Below are positions 6,658 through 10,212 of a stretch of DNA of 10,212 nt, piece by piece (within the stretch, counting starts at the first letter, position 1; each line of letters starts with the position of its first letter). The notes beneath the pieces were generated by a model that did not search any database, was not told the origin of the DNA, and saw only the letters and a program-made list of their open reading frames with translations. Both the position numbers and the translations under genes were made by a program. Origin of the DNA: Desulfocapsa sp. (lineage in GTDB: Bacteria > Desulfobacterota > Desulfobulbia > Desulfobulbales > Desulfocapsaceae); contig DAOVZA010000040.1 in assembly GCA_030635405.1 (NCBI GenBank), forward strand, positions 1-10,212, read 5' to 3'.

Positions 6658-7107
6658 TCAAGTAACACTCTTTTCTGCTGCCTCAGCAACTTCTTCTGAA
6701 AAAGGCGATACCTCCATCGCTCTTACCGGGCAGATAGGAACACAGAGAGAACACCCGGTACACTTATCGGCATCAAAGATAACTTCCATGGATGGACGTT
6801 TAATATACAATGCACCCACGGGACAGATACCGGTGCATGCACCACACTGAAAACATTTCTCATCATCTCTTCTAATGGCTGCGGCAAGACGTTTTACTTT
6901 CACGCCAAAGGTTTTTAGATAATCCAAGCCTTTTTTAACCTTCTCCTGTGGCCCCTTAAGCTCAAGAATCATAACTCCTTCGCGCTGAGGAAGGATATCA
7001 GCTTTCAGAATATTAAACTCTATGTCATACTGCTTAACCAGTTGATAGATATTAGGTTCACTACTGGTTTCTTTAGGAAAATGTAAAATGTATATTCGTG
7101 TTGCCAT
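6658..7107 (-). CDS. NIL-domain protein with two [4Fe-4S] ferredoxin clusters
   Basis: The 149 residues hold an N-terminal NIL domain (about residues 3-75, the ligand-binding fold also found at the end of methionine ABC ATPases) and a dicluster ferredoxin. The cluster ligands are C85, C88, C91, C95 and C116, C119, C122, C126, both in CxxCxxCxxxCP form. An acidic/alanine tail ends the protein. In methanogens and some sulfate reducers, NIL-ferredoxins act with a COG1900 (DUF39) protein to make homocysteine from aspartate semialdehyde and sulfide. That role is possible here, but no COG1900 gene is in the window. The ATG at 7107 has GAGGA upstream. It lies 33 bases after the P-loop kinase gene. 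Confidence 0.92.
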   Translation of the reverse strand: MATRIYILHFPKETSSEPNIYQLVKQYDIEFNILKADILPQREGVMILELKGPQEKVKKGLDYLKTFGVKVKRLAAAIRRDDEKCFQCGACTGICPVGALYIKRPSMEVIFDADKCTGCSLCVPICPVRAMEVSPFSEEVAEAAEKSVT

Positions 7108-7140
7108 GCCTTTCCTCTATCATATTAACTAAGAATTTCC

Positions 7141-7704
7141 TTAGTGATTTATTTTTTCTGTAACTCTCTTTACAAGCTCATCAACAGGAGAATCGGTGTC
7201 TATTTCAATCACCTGTTCACTATCAAGCACCGGTTTTGCCCGTTCTTTCTGGCTCAAATAGATATTCCAGTTTCCATCTGACACAGCATTGGGATCAGAT
7301 GCCCGTATCTCCAAACGTTCCTGTACTACTTTTTCAGAACAGAAACAGTGTATAAAAACTATTTTTGCCTGATCTGCCAACTGTTTTCGTAACAGATCTC
7401 TTTCGGCAAGTGATTGATAAGATCCATCGAGTATAACTGAAGCCTGAGTATCAGCTTTGAAATGAGACGCAGCCTTTTCAATTAACGCATCATAGGTTCG
7501 CCTGCTGAACTCAGGAGAATAAATTCCTCCACCCACCTCTTCCTTTTGAGAAGCCGTAGGAACAATACCAGCCAACTCTTTTCGGATTCTGTCTGAATTA
7601 TAGTAGGGCAAACCATACTGATTTGCCCAGGCGGATGCAAGGTAGCTTTTACCGGTGGCGATCATCCCAAAAAAGACAACGAGAAGATTTTCAGGCTGTT
7701 GCAT
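7141..7704 (-). CDS. P-loop kinase (AAA_33 type), separate partner of the upstream APH protein
   Basis: This is a 187-residue nucleoside-kinase-like ATPase. The Walker A loop is GMIATGKS at 13-20. NSDRIRKEL at 36-44 is the acceptor-side motif of the zeta-toxin/AAA_33 kinases, ILDGSY at 91-96 serves as the Walker B strand, and RASDPNAVSDGNW (134-146) fits the lid region. In many bacteria this domain is the C-terminal half of one long protein whose N-terminal half is an APH-fold phosphotransferase. Here it is a separate frame, with its ATG 14 bases inside the end of the APH gene, and its own frame is closed upstream by a TGA at 7746-7744. GAGAAG lies close to the ATG. The substrate is unknown. 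Confidence 0.85.
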   Translation of the reverse strand: MQQPENLLVVFFGMIATGKSYLASAWANQYGLPYYNSDRIRKELAGIVPTASQKEEVGGGIYSPEFSRRTYDALIEKAASHFKADTQASVILDGSYQSLAERDLLRKQLADQAKIVFIHCFCSEKVVQERLEIRASDPNAVSDGNWNIYLSQKERAKPVLDSEQVIEIDTDSPVDELVKRVTEKINH

Positions 7705-8704
7705 ACTTCTCAGCCAAAATGAAATGCTTCTTGGCCTGTTCTATCAAGCTGCTTTTGGATTTTTCATCAACAGCCGGATCGCTTGCAGTGAACAGTGCAA
7801 TTTTAGCTCGAACATAGGTTCGATAACATTTATAGAAATTTAACATCTCCATAAGTTCAGGATCTGCTGATTTTGCGACGAACTGCGCTATGAAGTAGTC
7901 TGAAAGCTCACCCTCTCCATGAAAATCAAGATCCATGGCAAGAAAGGCGACGTCTGCTGCCACATCAGTATAGCGAAAGCGCTCGTTAAACTCTATGCAA
8001 TCAAAGATATATACAGGATCCGACAGGCAGATATTGGCAGAATGCATATCACCATGGCAATCTCTGATTTTACCCGCATCAATTCTTGCCTGAAAACGAT
8101 CAGTATGAGTCAAAAACTCCTTAGAATAATTAACAATTGTTTCAAACTGGGCTCTACTTACAGCTCCCTGATCAACAAAATTTTCAGTCTGGTCGAAGTT
8201 TTCAAGAACATTCACAGCAACAGAATCGGCTTTTCCAAAATCCTTGATTTCTCCATCACCGGCCGCTTCCTCATAAAAGGGAACCAGTTGATTGATGATA
8301 TCATCAAGGTGTGCCTTAGTCAGCTTGCCCTGTGCCATCACCTTGCCCATCATCTGTTCTTCTGGCATTCTGGCCATTCTAATTCCGTACTCAACAACCT
8401 CACCGTCACCGTTTAGCGAAAAATTCTCTCCATTTTTATTAATAGTGACCAGCTCTTCATAGAGATCAGGACAGAGTCTACGATTTAACTGCAGTTCCTG
8501 TTCACAATAGTACTTTCTTTTCTCCAGGGTAGAAAAATTCAAAAACCCGAAATCAACAGGTTTTTTCCACTTATAAACGTAATCTCCTGCAAGCAGAACG
8601 AAGGATATATGGGTCTGTACCAGACTGACATCAGGAGCAGCATGCGGATAGCTGATTCCCTGCTGTAAATATTGGATATAGGATGGAAGTGCGGAATCAC
8701 TCAT
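7691..8704 (-). CDS. Aminoglycoside-phosphotransferase-fold protein (APH family)
   Basis: The 337 residues have the protein-kinase-like APH fold. The catalytic loop HGDMHSAN is at 217-224 (catalytic D219, metal ligand N224). The second metal aspartate is D235 in IFDCIEFN, and an ATP-anchoring lysine is likely in YKWKKPVDFGFLN (about 44-56). The sequence YTDVAADVAFLAMDLDFHG is typical of the conserved proteins in which this domain precedes a P-loop kinase. These are household proteins of unknown substrate, and nothing points to drug resistance. The ATG at 8704 has a strong AAGGAG 9 bases upstream. It is the first gene of the six-gene operon. Confidence 0.87.
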   Translation of the reverse strand: MSDSALPSYIQYLQQGISYPHAAPDVSLVQTHISFVLLAGDYVYKWKKPVDFGFLNFSTLEKRKYYCEQELQLNRRLCPDLYEELVTINKNGENFSLNGDGEVVEYGIRMARMPEEQMMGKVMAQGKLTKAHLDDIINQLVPFYEEAAGDGEIKDFGKADSVAVNVLENFDQTENFVDQGAVSRAQFETIVNYSKEFLTHTDRFQARIDAGKIRDCHGDMHSANICLSDPVYIFDCIEFNERFRYTDVAADVAFLAMDLDFHGEGELSDYFIAQFVAKSADPELMEMLNFYKCYRTYVRAKIALFTASDPAVDEKSKSSLIEQAKKHFILAEKYATA

Positions 8705-8721
8705 TTACGAAAACTCCTTGA

Positions 8722-8734
8722 ATTATAGATTATA
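8722..8734 (-). promoter_or_regulatory. Possible -10 elements of the six-gene operon
   Basis: Two perfect minus-strand TATAAT hexamers (8734-8729 and 8727-8722) lie just before the AAGGAG of the APH gene. No good -35 box lies 16-18 bases upstream, and the leader would be very short. The region is A+T-rich, so one copy may be chance. Confidence 0.3.
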
Positions 8735-8747
8735 AAAATACGAAAAC

Positions 8748-8776
8748 TTTACCTTATTTTATTATCGTGATACTTT
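8748..8776 (+). promoter_or_regulatory. Weak candidate promoter of larB
   Basis: TTTACC (8748-8753) and TACTTT (8771-8776) are 17 bases apart, with 4 and 3 consensus matches. It is the best plus-strand pair in the 113-base gap, but the match is poor. Confidence 0.2.
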
Positions 8777-8817
8777 AAACTTTTCACCATCAACTTTCCA
8801 CCTTAAACTGGCGTTAC

Positions 8818-9609
8818 ATGAATCAAGACAGCATACAAAAACTCCTTCTGGGAGTACAACAGGGAGACTGTTCCGTTGAGCATGCTTTAGACAAGCTCCG
8901 TCATATGCCTGGCGAATTCATAAAAGATGCTTGCATAGACCATCATCGAAGTCTTAGAACAGGAATCCCTGAAGTTATCTATGGTGAATCAAAGAGCAGT
9001 GAACAGATAATAGCTATTGCGAAAACATTTCTGCACCAGCAAACACTCTTTCTTGCCACCCGTATTTCCCCTGAGAAGGCCGGTCAAATCACAACAACTC
9101 TTCCGGAAATTTCCTGGCATAAACAGGCGAGAATGCTCTCATGCAACATGCAGGAGCCTGATACAGTTCACACTCGAGGAAACATCCTCATACTTTGTGC
9201 CGGAACATCAGACATCCCGGTGGCAGAAGAGGCAAGGATCACCGCACTTGCATTGGGAAACCCTGTTACAACCCACTATGATGCAGGCGTTGCAGGTCTT
9301 CATCGGCTATTTACTCAACAGGAAGCCATCGCCACGGCGTCAGTTATTATCGTGGTTGCCGGCATGGAAGGCGCGTTACCAAGCGTGGTAAGTGGAATGT
9401 GCAGTTGCCCTGTGGTTGCCGTACCAACATCAATCGGCTATGGAACTAGTTTCGGTGGAATTACAGCCCTTTTAGGAATGCTTAATAGCTGCGCCCCCGG
9501 ACTTGCCGTGGTCAATATTGACAATGGATTTGGCGCCGCCTGTCATGCATCTGCCATTAACAGAAAAAATAACGACGAAACCTTGCAAGATTCAAGCAGT
9601 ACAGTATAA
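8818..9609 (+). CDS. larB: Nickel-pincer cofactor biosynthesis protein LarB
   Basis: LarB carboxylates and hydrolyses nicotinic acid adenine dinucleotide (NaAD) in the first step of making the nickel-pincer nucleotide used by lactate racemase (LarA) and relatives. The 263 residues fit the family. The N-terminal part has ALDKLRHMPGEF and DHHRSLRTGIPEVIYG (about 41-56). The PurE-like part has CAGTSDIPVAEEA at 127-139, HYDAGVAGLHRL at 153-164, AGMEGALPSVVSG at 181-193, VPTSIGYGTSFGG at 202-214 and the hallmark SCAPGLAVVNIDNGFGA at 224-240. E184 and C225 lie where the catalytic glutamate and cysteine of characterised LarB are expected. The start ATG has only a weak ribosome binding site. larC, larE and larA are not in the window. 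secD follows after 69 bases. Confidence 0.93.
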   Translation: MNQDSIQKLLLGVQQGDCSVEHALDKLRHMPGEFIKDACIDHHRSLRTGIPEVIYGESKSSEQIIAIAKTFLHQQTLFLATRISPEKAGQITTTLPEISWHKQARMLSCNMQEPDTVHTRGNILILCAGTSDIPVAEEARITALALGNPVTTHYDAGVAGLHRLFTQQEAIATASVIIVVAGMEGALPSVVSGMCSCPVVAVPTSIGYGTSFGGITALLGMLNSCAPGLAVVNIDNGFGAACHASAINRKNNDETLQDSSSTV

Positions 9610-9678
9610 TCGCTAAACTTTATCCAATTAAATTATCTTCTAAAATCAACGAGTAATATTTTTCTTCCAGGAAACTGA

Positions 9679-10212
9679 ATGAACACGTCAATAAAACTGA
9701 AACTCTCTGCGCTTATTTTTCTGATTGCGCTCTCCATTGTAACGATTATCCCCTCCTTCTATGACTCCACTCCCGACTGGTGGCAAAAATACATGGCTCC
9801 AGAAGGTTTGCGTCTTGGTCTTGATCTTCAGGGTGGTATGCATCTTGTTCTTCAGGTCAACCTCGACAAAGCAGAGGAAGACTCACTGGAGCTTGCAGCC
9901 AATGAGCTAAAAGACCTGCTCAAAGATCAGGGGATCAGTGCCGTGCGCACAAAATCAGATACGGGAGTTGTCCTCTTTACACTTCCGAACTCCGGAGCCG
10001 TCGATACTGTAAACAAAATTGTGAAGGACAGTTTCCAGGAAATCAACGTAAAGGTTGACGCTAAAGAAGGATCATTTCCTAAAATTACTGTAACCCTGAA
10101 ACAATCTGAAATTGATTTTATTCGTACCCATGCAGTGGAACAATCCCTTGAGATTATCAGAAACAGAATTGATCAGTTTGGTGTAGCCGAACCGGTCATT
10201 ATTCGTCAGGGA
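9679..10212 (+). CDS. secD: Protein translocase subunit SecD, N-terminal part (runs off the right edge)
   Basis: SecD, with SecF, uses the proton gradient to drive the late steps of Sec export from the periplasmic side. The window holds 178 codons. Residues 9-26 form the first membrane helix (SALIFLIALSIVTIIPSF). The family motif GLRLGLDLQGGMHLVLQV lies at about 43-60, and the P1 periplasmic domain continues to RNRIDQFGVAEP at 161-172, a strong SecD signature. The frame is open to the last base. AGGA lies about 7 bases before the ATG. The gene sits 69 bases after larB with no terminator seen; yajC, the common upstream neighbour of secD, is not adjacent. Confidence 0.95.
   Translation, partial: MNTSIKLKLSALIFLIALSIVTIIPSFYDSTPDWWQKYMAPEGLRLGLDLQGGMHLVLQVNLDKAEEDSLELAANELKDLLKDQGISAVRTKSDTGVVLFTLPNSGAVDTVNKIVKDSFQEINVKVDAKEGSFPKITVTLKQSEIDFIRTHAVEQSLEIIRNRIDQFGVAEPVIIRQG

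Noticed and set aside
7129..7144. CTAAG/CTTAG hairpin between the kinase and NIL-ferredoxin genes
   Set aside because: A five-base stem without a T-run inside a tight operon is not enough for a terminator.
7691..8704. Antibiotic resistance (aminoglycoside phosphotransferase)
   Set aside because: The fold and HGDxHxxN loop are shared with many household kinases. The gene sits in a housekeeping operon beside the kinase domain it is normally fused to, and no mobile element is nearby.
8818..9609. PurE (phosphoribosylaminoimidazole carboxylase) instead of LarB
   Set aside because: The C-terminal half is PurE-like, but the additional N-terminal domain and the SCAPGLAVVNIDNGFGA block are specific to LarB.

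Overview
The window reads as chromosomal housekeeping DNA from a Gram-negative anaerobe, most likely a Desulfobacterota (Desulfobulbales-like) sulfate or sulfur metaboliser. The grounds are moderate A+T content, an outer-membrane BamD lipoprotein, a NIL-domain dicluster ferredoxin, a LarB homologue and the order hemL-atpZ-atpI-atpB. The taxonomic call is inference from gene content, not from a marker gene. No mobile element, CRISPR array, rRNA or tRNA was seen, and nearly all of the window is explained by intact genes.

Layout. Left part, minus strand (1-2243): hemL (glutamate-1-semialdehyde aminomutase), then the start of an ATP synthase Fo operon: atpZ, an AtpI-type subunit I gene, and atpB, which runs off the left edge. 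A gene-free 308-base region (2244-2551) separates hemL from a plus-strand block and carries divergent sigma70-type promoters. The plus block is trxA, trxB and bamD (2552-4720): a thioredoxin/thioredoxin reductase pair followed by an outer-membrane assembly lipoprotein. A small protein with three CxxC pairs (4740-5030, minus) converges on bamD.

Middle and right part: six tightly packed minus-strand genes (8704 down to 5168) look like one operon. In transcription order they are an APH-fold phosphotransferase, a P-loop kinase overlapping it by 14 bases, a NIL-domain 2x[4Fe-4S] ferredoxin, a YaiI/YqxD-family protein, an RluA-type pseudouridine synthase, and a VF530/DUF2132 small protein overlapping the synthase by 8 bases. 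Divergent from this operon on the plus strand are larB (nickel-pincer nucleotide cofactor synthesis) and the 5' part of secD, which runs off the right edge.

How the genes relate. TrxA and TrxB form one redox couple. AtpZ, AtpI and AtpB belong to the Fo sector and its assembly. HemL feeds tetrapyrrole synthesis. The six-gene operon has no obvious single pathway. Its most informative members are the NIL-ferredoxin, whose relatives take part in an anaerobic route to homocysteine, and the APH/kinase pair, which looks like a split version of a protein usually found as one fused chain. I did not find a clearly new system. The points most worth checking are the split APH/kinase, the NIL-ferredoxin, the isolated larB, the three-CxxC protein and the trxA-trxB intergenic hairpin.
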